DNA of 64,000 nt from Allobosea sp039673065 (lineage in GTDB: Bacteria > Pseudomonadota > Alphaproteobacteria > Rhizobiales > Beijerinckiaceae). A program made the position numbers and the translations under genes. The notes beneath the pieces were generated by a model. The model had not been told where the DNA came from and searched no databases. It saw only the letters and a list, made by a program, of their open reading frames with translations. Shown in pieces: positions 40,855 to 48,480 of the stretch. Position 1 is the first letter of the stretch; the number at the start of each line of letters is the position of its first letter. Where the stretch lies: NCBI RefSeq assembly GCF_039673065.1, contig NZ_JBDJKW010000001.1, forward strand, positions 124,001-188,000. Direction: 5' to 3'.

Positions 40855-41448
40855 TCACCTCGGCTTGGGGTATGGCGGGTGGGAGAGATTTTCGTCGGGC
40901 CTGAGCGCCGGCGGGGCGCCGCCCCCTTCCCCTCTCGTCCGCGCCTTGCCCGCCCGCTCCAGCGCCGCCGCCCGCTTCGCCTCGATCATGGCCATCACCT
41001 CCTGCGGCACGACGAGCGCGGCCGGGATCGGACGGTCGTAGAGCTGGGCGCGGGCGATCCGCGCATCCAGGACGACGACGGCTCGCTCCCAGGTCAGGAC
41101 GTCGCCGAGGAGAAGTTCGACGGCGCGCTTCCGTTCGTGATCTTCCTCCGCTTGCGGCGACGCGCGCCATGGCGGCTGATCGGTGAGCTGGCGCGCACGC
41201 TGCCACGACCAGATCGCAGGCCCCATGGCAGCCGCCCACCGATCGAGGTCCTCGCGCCGTTTGCGATCGAGTAGATTGGCCTCGACCGCGCGGGCGTAGT
41301 CCCGGGTCGCGGTGGCTAGCGAAGGCAGGCGCGGAGCGGACAAGGCCAGGCGGCTGCGTGAAGGCACGCTCGGCGCGCGCACCGCCTGGACGGCGCCAGC
41401 TTCCTGCTCCCTCCTCAAAAGTATGCGTGTAAGCCATTTGCGCGGCAT
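40855..41448 (-). CDS. Hypothetical helical protein upstream of the mob genes, 197 aa
   Basis: I start at the ATG at 41448 (MPRKWLTRILLRREQEAG), because the frame further upstream runs through AT-rich DNA without protein character. The product is mainly helical and charged (ATATRDYARAVEANLLDRKRREDLDRWAAAM, AVELLLGDVLTWERAVVVLDARIARAQL), with a glycine/proline-rich end. It is on the same strand as mobC and the relaxase, 40 bp upstream of mobC, so it may be a mobilisation accessory protein. No family recognised and no clear ribosome binding site. Confidence 0.55.
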   Translation of the reverse strand: MPRKWLTRILLRREQEAGAVQAVRAPSVPSRSRLALSAPRLPSLATATRDYARAVEANLLDRKRREDLDRWAAAMGPAIWSWQRARQLTDQPPWRASPQAEEDHERKRAVELLLGDVLTWERAVVVLDARIARAQLYDRPIPAALVVPQEVMAMIEAKRAAALERAGKARTRGEGGGAPPALRPDENLSHPPYPKPR

Positions 41449-42233
41449 GACAATATCCGTGCGAATCCAGAAAACGGATGAGCGATCAAGAAAGCACTTA
41501 ATTGCTTCATGACCAGAGGGATGACAAAATTTCGTAGAGCGACACGAGACAAATTCGACAAAGATAAAATATGATCGATTCTGGAAACGGAATGTTTGAT
41601 TGAATACTTGGCATGCCGAGCGAATCGTCTGGCCCGCCTCCCTGGACGACGACCGGCTGGGCGCATGCCCACCATGGATTGCGTGATGGCGCGCACCGCT
41701 TCGTCTTTCCTCTGATTTGGCCGGGCGGGCTCGCGGAGCAAGAATCCGGTCATCCCGCCGGAGAGCCGCGATGTCAGACAAGATCGAGAGAGCCTGCGTG
41801 AATGACGCCAGGCCGACCTTTGAAGAGGAGGCCGCTTTCGCGGCAGCGGCCCCGGAAAGCGCCGGGGATGACATTGGATGCGAAAGAAAAGCGGTTAAGC
41901 CAGCCATGGCCGGCATCCCTGCGGGCGCCGTCCAGATGATGCCGGTTTCGGCATCCCCAGGGCCGCCGCCCGTGGACCCGCAGGAAAGGGAGCCTCGCCG
42001 TGGCGTGGTGGGGCTCGCCAATGCCGGCGACGGCACGACCCCGCGAAGGCGAGAGACCGCCGCTAGGCGCGTCCTGGGACGTCGGACGGTGCCGCGCGGC
42101 CGGCGTCATTGGATGGACGCCCGCTACCGGACGACGCCTTGGCGGGCGGGCGGCGCGTGACCGGGTACATCATCCCGACCGAAGTCGAAGGCGGGAGGAA
42201 GCCAACCGGCCGGATGCATGCTAGAGCGCCGGT
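41449..42233. other. 785-bp region between mob genes and helicase gene; AT-rich oriT candidate
   Basis: The part 41449-41620 is AT-rich against GC-rich neighbours. It contains the imperfect palindrome AAGCACTTAATTGCTT (41492-41507) and two similar blocks, CCAGAAAACGGATG (about 41467) and CTGGAAACGGAATG (about 41580). Position upstream of a MobC-relaxase operon is where an oriT would be expected. The rest, 41621-42233, holds only one doubtful plus-strand frame (41771-42160). Confidence 0.45.
41771..42160 (+). CDS. Doubtful hypothetical protein, 129 aa
   Basis: The ATG at 41771 follows GGAGAG at five bases. The first sixty residues (MSDKIERACVNDARPTFEEEAAFAAAAPESAGDD) look protein-like, but the rest is proline- and arginine-rich and resembles random high-GC translation. 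No family is recognised. It lies ahead of the helicase gene on the same strand. Confidence 0.3.
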   Translation: MSDKIERACVNDARPTFEEEAAFAAAAPESAGDDIGCERKAVKPAMAGIPAGAVQMMPVSASPGPPPVDPQEREPRRGVVGLANAGDGTTPRRRETAARRVLGRRTVPRGRRHWMDARYRTTPWRAGGA

Positions 42234-44138
42234 ATGGGCAACGTCGCCGGCATCGTCCGTCACCTCGTCGAGAACCCGGCCTTCGTGGGCATCGGGCCCG
42301 CCAGCGCGCGGCGCCTCGCCGATCGGTTCGGCGAGGACCTGCCCCGCGTGCTGGCCAATGGCGACGTGAGCGCCTTGGCCGAGGTGCTTGACGAGGAGCG
42401 CGCCGTGACGCTCGTTGCCGCCTGGCGGCTGCGCCTCGCCGAGGGGGACGTCGTCGTCTGGCTGGACGAGCAAGGCATCGGCCCGCGCCAAGCGGCCAGG
42501 ATCGTCGCCCTTTGGGGCGAGGAGGCCCCCGGCCGCCTTCGGACCAGGCCCTACGATCTCCTCGCGGTCATGGACTGGCAGGTCGTCGATCGCGTCGGCC
42601 GCGGCCTCGGCGTCCAGCCCGACGCGCCGGAGCGGCTGGTGGCCGCGGTCGAGGCCGTCCTCTACGGCCGCCTCGTCGAACAGGACACCGTGACGCCGCG
42701 GCCGCGGCTGGTAGCGGCTGTCGAAGACCTCCTGGGCATCCCTGTCGGCGAGCGCGCGATCGCGCTCGCGGTCGAGGAAGGTGCCGCCTTCGAGGTGCCG
42801 GACGGCTACCAGCCCGCCGGCGCCCACATGATGGAAACCTACGTCGCCGACCGGATCGGAGACCTCCTGGCGGATCGGGGCGTCCGCGACCTCCTCACTT
42901 CACGCACCACGGACGAGCAGATCCGGACCTGGCTCGACGCGCGCGAGCGCGCTGGCGGGACCGTCCTCGATCCCGAGCAGCGCGACGCCGTCGTCATGGG
43001 CGTCCGGGCGCCGGTCGGAATCCTTGTGGGCGGGGCCGGCGTCGGAAAGACCACCGTGCTGAGGACGATCTGCGACGCCTGCGCGGCCTTCGGTCGCTCC
43101 GTCCATCTGGTCGCCCTGGCGGGGCGGGCCGCCGTCCGGATGAGCGAGGCCACCGGCAGGCCCGCCCACACGATCGCGGCGTTCCTCGCCGCGGAGCACA
43201 CGGCGGCGAGCCTGGGCGCGAACGCGCTCGTCGTCGTCGACGAGAGCTCCATGGTCGACCTGCCGAACCTCTACCGCCTCATGATGCGGATGGGCGAAGG
43301 ATGCCGGCTGCTGCTGGTCGGCGACAACGCCCAATTGCCGCCGATCGGGTTCGGGCTGGTCCTGCACCAATTGGTGGACGTGCCGGGCATCCCCCTCGTT
43401 CGGCTCGTCCGCATTCACCGACAGGCCGCCGAGACGGGCATCCCCGTCGTCGCCGGCGAGATCCGAGCCGGCAGGTTTCCGAAGATGGGCGAGGCGCTGG
43501 ACGGCAAGGGCTCGGGCGTGGTCTTCCTGCCGGGCTCGGGGCCGAACCGCTCGCCGACGTTACAGGACGTCGTCGACGCCGTCTCCACCTGTGGGGGATG
43601 GTCCGAGGACATCCGCATCCTCTGCCCGACCAAGCGGAGCGAGGCCGGGACCGAGTCGGTGAACGCGCACTTCCATTCCTTGCTCCGGCACGGCCGCATG
43701 AGGATGAGCGATCCCGACTACGCGGTCGGCGAGCCGGTCATGTTCCTGCGCAACGACTACCGGATGGGACTCAGGAACGGCTCCCTGGGCACGGTGACCG
43801 ACATCCTGGAGGACGGGCTGGAGGCCGAGTTCGACGGCGTCAGGCACGAACTCACCGGAGCCAAGCTCGAAGACCTGACGCTCGCCTACGGCATCACCGT
43901 CCACAAGGCGCAGGGGTCCGCGTTCTCGCGAGTCGTCATCCCCATCGCTCCAAGCCGACTTCTCGATCGGTCGCTGATCTACACCGCGGTGACGCGGGCT
44001 CGGGACCAAGTCGTGCTGATCGGGGACATCGAGGCCTTCGAGCGAGCGGTGACCTCGTCGGCGAACGCCCATCGCCGAATCGTCGGATTGAGAGCGGCGT
44101 TCGAGGCCTCTGCGTCGAGGCGCATGAGGCTAGCCTGA
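42234..44138 (+). CDS. RecD2-like superfamily 1 DNA helicase
   Basis: The N-terminus has helix-hairpin-helix-like segments (NPAFVGIGPASARRLADRFGEDLPRVL and EQGIGPRQAARIVALWGEE), as in RecD2. Walker A GGAGVGKTT lies near residue 265, Walker B VVVDESSMVDL near 337, GDNAQLPPIGFG (motif III) follows, and the C-terminal UvrD_C_2 part has LAYGITVHKAQGSAFSRVVIP and YTAVTRARDQVVL. At 634 residues it is somewhat shorter than many RecD2 proteins. It is island cargo next to the mob genes and could serve transfer, recombination or defence. Confidence 0.88.
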   Translation: MGNVAGIVRHLVENPAFVGIGPASARRLADRFGEDLPRVLANGDVSALAEVLDEERAVTLVAAWRLRLAEGDVVVWLDEQGIGPRQAARIVALWGEEAPGRLRTRPYDLLAVMDWQVVDRVGRGLGVQPDAPERLVAAVEAVLYGRLVEQDTVTPRPRLVAAVEDLLGIPVGERAIALAVEEGAAFEVPDGYQPAGAHMMETYVADRIGDLLADRGVRDLLTSRTTDEQIRTWLDARERAGGTVLDPEQRDAVVMGVRAPVGILVGGAGVGKTTVLRTICDACAAFGRSVHLVALAGRAAVRMSEATGRPAHTIAAFLAAEHTAASLGANALVVVDESSMVDLPNLYRLMMRMGEGCRLLLVGDNAQLPPIGFGLVLHQLVDVPGIPLVRLVRIHRQAAETGIPVVAGEIRAGRFPKMGEALDGKGSGVVFLPGSGPNRSPTLQDVVDAVSTCGGWSEDIRILCPTKRSEAGTESVNAHFHSLLRHGRMRMSDPDYAVGEPVMFLRNDYRMGLRNGSLGTVTDILEDGLEAEFDGVRHELTGAKLEDLTLAYGITVHKAQGSAFSRVVIPIAPSRLLDRSLIYTAVTRARDQVVLIGDIEAFERAVTSSANAHRRIVGLRAAFEASASRRMRLA

Positions 44139-44451
44139 GCTTGACAGCTCGTGCGAACTGGATGCCCAGATCGGGCAGGCCCGATCAAAGGCTTCACACA
44201 TCCGGGCAAACGCTCCGGGGGCACTTTCAATTAGCAGATCGCTTAATCACCCCCATAGGACTAATGGGCTCGAAACCACCGTCGCCGGACGTCGAAGTAG
44301 GACGTGATCGAGGCGCGCGTTTCAGGGGCGATCGTGTTGTCTCCCGCCTTCTGAGTCTAGCAGATAGATGGATGCAATGGGCGCCGGCATGCAGCTATAA
44401 CGGGTGCCGTGGCCGCGACCGTTCCAGGTCGCGCGAGCGGGCGGGGGCGAA
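44139..44451. other. 313-bp non-coding stretch before the NdpA-like operon
   Basis: No gene seen. It contains the left copy of the 20-bp direct repeat (44181-44200). It must also hold the promoter of the operon starting at 44452. Confidence 0.6.
44181..44200 (+). repeat. 20-bp direct repeat, left copy flanking the three-gene module
   Basis: CCGATCAAAGGCTTCACACA differs in one base from the copy at 48461-48480. Weaker similarity continues (GGCAAAC, then CGGGG here; GGCGAAC, then CGGGG at the right copy, with a three-base length difference). The two copies bracket the NdpA-like, membrane protein and PIN genes, which suggests end sequences of a module or duplicated attachment sites. Confidence 0.8.
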
Positions 44452-45465
44452 GTGTCGGAGAACAAGATTACGCACGTGGCCGTGCATGACCTGAATAAGA
44501 CGCGCGAGGGTTTCAACGTTAAACTCGGCAAGGAGGGGCTGGCGGTCTCGAAGACGACCCAGCGCGTGATCGACGACCTCTACCAACTGTATCGCCGGCG
44601 AACCTCAAAATCCCACGGCAAGTTCTCCCTGGACGACGATTACTCGCCTACGCGCAAGCACATGCGAGCCTACCTCGACGGCGATTGCACCGAGTTCTAC
44701 GCGATGACATCCAAGATGATGGAGACGCTCCGGCGACAGGCCAGCAACAAGGGCGCCGCGCAAGGCGGCCACGTCTTCTTTGCGCATTTCGCAAGGGATG
44801 GAGCCCAGTACCTGCTCGTCGCGATCATCAACGACAAGCTCGGCGCCAGACTGACGGGAGAGCTTGACGTGAGGGACGTAGAACATCTCGACATCGATGG
44901 CTTTCGCTTCGCTGGCCGCATCAACCTGACGGCATGGTCCGAGGACCAGGACCGCTACATCGGCTTCCTAAAGGGCAAGGGCAACGTCTCTGACTACTTC
45001 AAGCAGTTCCTGGGCTGCGATACCGCCGTCCAGGATCGCGAGGACACAGTCGGGCTCGTCAGGGCGCTGAAGTCGTTCGCCGACGCGCAAGAGATGGACC
45101 AGTCCGCCAAGAACCAGTTCCTGGCCCGTGCGAAGGACATCTGCGAGCGCGCCTCCAAGGCCCGCCTCGAACTCAGCTTTGACGCCTTCGCGAATGAGTT
45201 GATGCCTGCGGCGCCCGACGTTCTGCTCGAAGCGCTGACCGATCCGGAGTTGAAGCTGAACGATGGCTTCGTGCCCGATAGGGGGGGTCTCAGGATGCTC
45301 GTCCGCTTCAAGGCGCAGACCCAGGACTGGACCGTCGAGTTTGAGCGCGAGGCCATCACCGGCGGCAAGGTGGTGTTCAACGAGGCCGAGAATACCCTGA
45401 CCTTGAAGGAGCTGCCCGCCGATCTCACCGCCAGGCTCCGCGAAGAATTCGCGCGCGATGGCTGA
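44452..45465 (+). CDS. NdpA/YejK-like nucleoid-associated protein
   Basis: From GTG 44452 the product has 337 residues, almost exactly the size of E. coli YejK (NdpA). Family landmarks are GGHVFFAHFARDGAQYLLVAIINDKLGARL, HLDIDGFRFAGRINLTAWSE and YIGFLKGKGNVSDYFKQFLGCD. The household protein binds the nucleoid. Here the gene is in island cargo and overlaps a membrane protein gene by eight bases, followed by a PIN nuclease gene. I infer a specialised role, perhaps sensing phage or plasmid DNA at the nucleoid. The family call is firm; the role is not. Confidence 0.88.
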   Translation: MSENKITHVAVHDLNKTREGFNVKLGKEGLAVSKTTQRVIDDLYQLYRRRTSKSHGKFSLDDDYSPTRKHMRAYLDGDCTEFYAMTSKMMETLRRQASNKGAAQGGHVFFAHFARDGAQYLLVAIINDKLGARLTGELDVRDVEHLDIDGFRFAGRINLTAWSEDQDRYIGFLKGKGNVSDYFKQFLGCDTAVQDREDTVGLVRALKSFADAQEMDQSAKNQFLARAKDICERASKARLELSFDAFANELMPAAPDVLLEALTDPELKLNDGFVPDRGGLRMLVRFKAQTQDWTVEFEREAITGGKVVFNEAENTLTLKELPADLTARLREEFARDG

Positions 45466-46642
45466 GACGACCTTCGATCGGCTGCTCGGCATCTACCGGA
45501 ACACGACCTTCGCGGCGGGCGCACGCGAAGGCGAGGTAACCATCGTGTCCGAGGACGCCATCGCCCTGCTGCGCGAGGCCGACGAAAGCCAGGAAGTCGC
45601 GAACGACACGGGCCTCTTTCCGGACGTCGATCTCGCCGGCCTGAAGGTCGGAGATCGCGTCAAGGTGGAGTTCAGGCCACCGCGGACTGGCATCGGTCTT
45701 CTTGTCGAGAACTTCGACGCCCTCTTGATGACGCCCGAGGCACGGTCGAAAGAGCCGTCCGCCTATTTCGTCATCGCCGGCAAGCTTGAGCCGTCGACCG
45801 AGCCTGCCAGCGATTTTCAGACGCGCTACCGAAAGGCGATCGCCGTCGTGGGGCTCCTATCGGAGGCGGCCTCGTATCTCGACCGAACGAGACAGGAGCT
45901 CGTCTTCTTCCGCGAGGGCAAGTTCGTCGTTCCAATCCGCTATGACGCGGCAGATCTGCGGCGGTTCGAGGTAGCGGATGCCGAGCGGCTGCTCGCGCTC
46001 TTCGAGGACGTCGTCCATCACGACCAGAAGCTGTCGATCCTCACGGAGGCGGTCGCACACCTCACCGAGTCCCAGCCTGCCGCGGCGCGCTTCGCCTATC
46101 TGCTTACCAACGTAGGGACGGTGGCCGACGAGGTGCGCGATGGATATCGCCTGTTCGCTTCGAGCTTCTCCTACAATCGCATCCGCAGCGAGGTCGAAGC
46201 GGCGAAGCTCGAATTCGTGGCCAAGATCCACAAGACGTTCGTGGACATCCAGGGCCAGCTGCTCGGCATTCCCGTGGCTACGGTCATCGTCGCGTCCCAG
46301 CTCAAGGTCGCGAATGCATGTGGCTTGGACCTCTGGACCAACGTCGCCGTCCTAGCCGGCGCCTGGATCTTCGTTCTCCTGCTGCTCCTGGCCATCGTGA
46401 ACCAGTGGCTGACGCTTACCGCGCTCAAGGACGAGATCGATAGGCAGAAGCGAAAGCTCGTTTCCGACTACGCCGCCATCAGCGACAAGTTCACACCCAT
46501 CTTCTCGGGCCTTGCAGGCCGCATCGTCTGGCACAGGATCGGTCTGTTCGTCGTGGCGATCGTGGCGACGTTAGGCGTCGCCTTCGCCACGTTCGCCTAT
46601 CTGCGACTGACGGGTGTCGATCCGCTGAAATGCCTTTCGTGA
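45458..46642 (+). CDS. Membrane protein with large soluble N-terminal domain, 394 aa
   Basis: The ATG at 45458 lies inside the end of the NdpA-like gene, so translation is coupled. About 260 residues form a soluble mixed alpha/beta part with a helical stretch (AEAVAHLTESQPAAARFAYLL, VEAAKLEFVAKIHKTFVDIQGQLLGIPVATV). The C-terminus has hydrophobic segments LWTNVAVLAGAWIFVLLLLLAIVNQWL and IGLFVVAIVATLGVAFATFAYL, with a possible third before them. I know no family. In an operon with an NdpA relative and a PIN nuclease, a membrane-anchored sensor or effector is a reasonable guess. Confidence 0.75.
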   Translation: MAETTFDRLLGIYRNTTFAAGAREGEVTIVSEDAIALLREADESQEVANDTGLFPDVDLAGLKVGDRVKVEFRPPRTGIGLLVENFDALLMTPEARSKEPSAYFVIAGKLEPSTEPASDFQTRYRKAIAVVGLLSEAASYLDRTRQELVFFREGKFVVPIRYDAADLRRFEVADAERLLALFEDVVHHDQKLSILTEAVAHLTESQPAAARFAYLLTNVGTVADEVRDGYRLFASSFSYNRIRSEVEAAKLEFVAKIHKTFVDIQGQLLGIPVATVIVASQLKVANACGLDLWTNVAVLAGAWIFVLLLLLAIVNQWLTLTALKDEIDRQKRKLVSDYAAISDKFTPIFSGLAGRIVWHRIGLFVVAIVATLGVAFATFAYLRLTGVDPLKCLS

Positions 46643-46748
46643 TGGCGAGACTGACCCAAATGCTGCGCCTCACTGACTAAGATCCCCGAACGTTCGTCCG
46701 AGCCTCTCGCCAGCCCACCGCCGACGCCGCTTCCCTCAAGGGTCTCCC

Positions 46749-48212
46749 ATGACCGAGAACGATAAGCAGGAACCCGAGAAGCCATCCGACTCGCCTAAGC
46801 CAGGTGAGCAAGGCAAGGACAAGAGGAAGCCCGCAGCGAAGCCGGCGCCTGGCGAGATCGATCACTTCCTCCTGAGCCGGCTCTACCCGGAACCCCATAA
46901 CGTCTTCAACCCCACCGCCGCGGTGGATACGTCCTCCCCGGAAGTCGTTGTGGCACTCGATACCAACGCGCTGCTGCTGCCCTACCAGCTTGGCAAGAGC
47001 GATCTCGCAGGCATCGCCAAGGTCTACGCCAAGCTCGCCGGCGAGAGCCGCCTCTTCCTACCGGAGCAGGTCGCACGGGAGTTTATCAAGAACCGCGACG
47101 GCAAGCTCGCCGACATGGTCTACGCGTTCGACGAACGCATCTCCAAGCTAGCCGGCTGGGACGCACCTGTGAGCCCCCTGCTGATGGAGGGCTTCCCGGA
47201 CAAGGAGGCGCTCGACAAGGCGGCAACGGCACATGGTGAGGCCGCGAAGGCCTATATCGCTCAGCTGAAGCTTCTCGCGCGCCAGATGAAATCCTGGCGG
47301 GGAGACGACCCCGTGACCGCTATCTATGCCGAGACCTTCCGGAAGGATCAGATGATCGGCCCCGGCGTGCCCGACGAGAAGGTCTTGGAGGAGCTCCAGT
47401 ATGGCCTCACCCACAAGGTGCCCCCGGGCTACAAGGACGCATCGAAGGACGACCAAGGCATCGGCGACGTGATCGTCTGGCTATCCCTGCTTGATCTGGG
47501 CGCCCGCCTGAAGAAGGACCTGGTCTTCGTCACCGGCGAGCAGAAGGCGGATTGGTTTGTGAGGGCGAACAAGCAGCCGATCTACCCACGCCCCGAACTG
47601 GTCGACGCTTATCGCCGCGCATCCGATGGGCGATCCCTCCGGCTGTCGAGCCTGCATGACCTGCTTCGAGAGATGAAGGCGCCCGAAGACCTCGTCGCCG
47701 ACGTGCAGATCGCGGAGGCGACCGCCAACAGCGCCATTCAGGCTATCTCAAGCGCGAACATGCCGTTTGCCGATACGATCCGGACATCGAGGCGATCGAG
47801 CGAGATGCGCTTCCACGGTGGCGGGCCCGCGGTGCCGGCGGGCGAGAAGGTCTTCGACTATTCGACCCACAACGGAATGATCCGTGTCGATCACGGAAGG
47901 TTCGGGTTCGACGTCGCCTTCTCGAAGGCCAGCGACACCTCCATACACCTGATGAAGCGTGGATCGACCCGGAGGATCGGAAGGGTCAAGAACGCTGACC
48001 TCGGACAGGTCGTGTCCATCGACACGATCGATACGACGTCCAGCCACTACACCATCCAGTTGAACGAAGCCTTCCTGGTCGAGAACGAGGAGGGTGCTGT
48101 CATGGGTGGGCGTATCGCTGGTATTCGTGACGACACCAGGGGCTCGGATCGAGATGAGGTGCGCTTCTACTATACGATCAACGCGCCGGGATCTCTGGTC
48201 GTCCTGCCTTAG
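46749..48212 (+). CDS. PIN-like nuclease domain protein (PIN_8 type), 487 aa
   Basis: After a lysine/proline-rich leader, a PIN-like domain starts with VVVALDTNALLLPYQLGKSDL (first catalytic Asp at 71). It continues with RLFLPEQVAREFIKNRDGKL and later DDQGIGDVIVWLSLLDLGARLKKDLVFVTGEQKADWF and YPRPELVDAYRRASDGRSLRLSSLHDLL. This is the large PIN_8 layout rather than a VapC toxin. The last 140 residues form an extra beta-rich domain (MRFHGGGPAV onward). It likely cuts RNA or DNA when activated. It is third in the module 44452-48212, 106 bp after the membrane protein gene. Confidence 0.82.
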   Translation: MTENDKQEPEKPSDSPKPGEQGKDKRKPAAKPAPGEIDHFLLSRLYPEPHNVFNPTAAVDTSSPEVVVALDTNALLLPYQLGKSDLAGIAKVYAKLAGESRLFLPEQVAREFIKNRDGKLADMVYAFDERISKLAGWDAPVSPLLMEGFPDKEALDKAATAHGEAAKAYIAQLKLLARQMKSWRGDDPVTAIYAETFRKDQMIGPGVPDEKVLEELQYGLTHKVPPGYKDASKDDQGIGDVIVWLSLLDLGARLKKDLVFVTGEQKADWFVRANKQPIYPRPELVDAYRRASDGRSLRLSSLHDLLREMKAPEDLVADVQIAEATANSAIQAISSANMPFADTIRTSRRSSEMRFHGGGPAVPAGEKVFDYSTHNGMIRVDHGRFGFDVAFSKASDTSIHLMKRGSTRRIGRVKNADLGQVVSIDTIDTTSSHYTIQLNEAFLVENEEGAVMGGRIAGIRDDTRGSDRDEVRFYYTINAPGSLVVLP

Positions 48213-48467
48213 GAGACGAGGAAACTCATTATCTTGAAAAAGCAGTCGCCCGGGCATCGGCGGGCAATCGCCTCGGTTGCCTCACCTGGGATTGAGTCGT
48301 GTTGATAGGAGATGATTTTGAGCAGCCGGTATCTCCGGCGACAAACTGCACATCGCCGAATCGCAGGGTGTAGGGGAAACTTCACTAGTTTGATAGCGAG
48401 ACGCAGAAGAGAGACCCGAGTTTGACGACTGATGGCGGATCGACAAGAGGATTATCAAGGCCGATCA
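48213..48467. other. Right end of the island, non-coding
   Basis: No gene seen. It contains GGAGAT at 48308-48313 and ATCTCC at 48331-48336 around GATTTTGA, which resembles the left-end site at 23047-23076 (shared GATGATTTTGA at 48311-48321 and 23054-23064). The right copy of the 20-bp repeat begins at 48461. GC is well below that of the core that follows. Confidence 0.5.
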
Positions 48468-48480
48468 ATGGCTTCACACA
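48461..48480 (+). repeat. 20-bp direct repeat, right copy at the island border
   Basis: CCGATCAATGGCTTCACACA, 19 of 20 bases identical to 44181-44200. It overlaps the start codon chosen for the SGNH gene (ATG at 48468), so the present N-terminus of that protein is encoded by repeat/island sequence. Confidence 0.8.
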
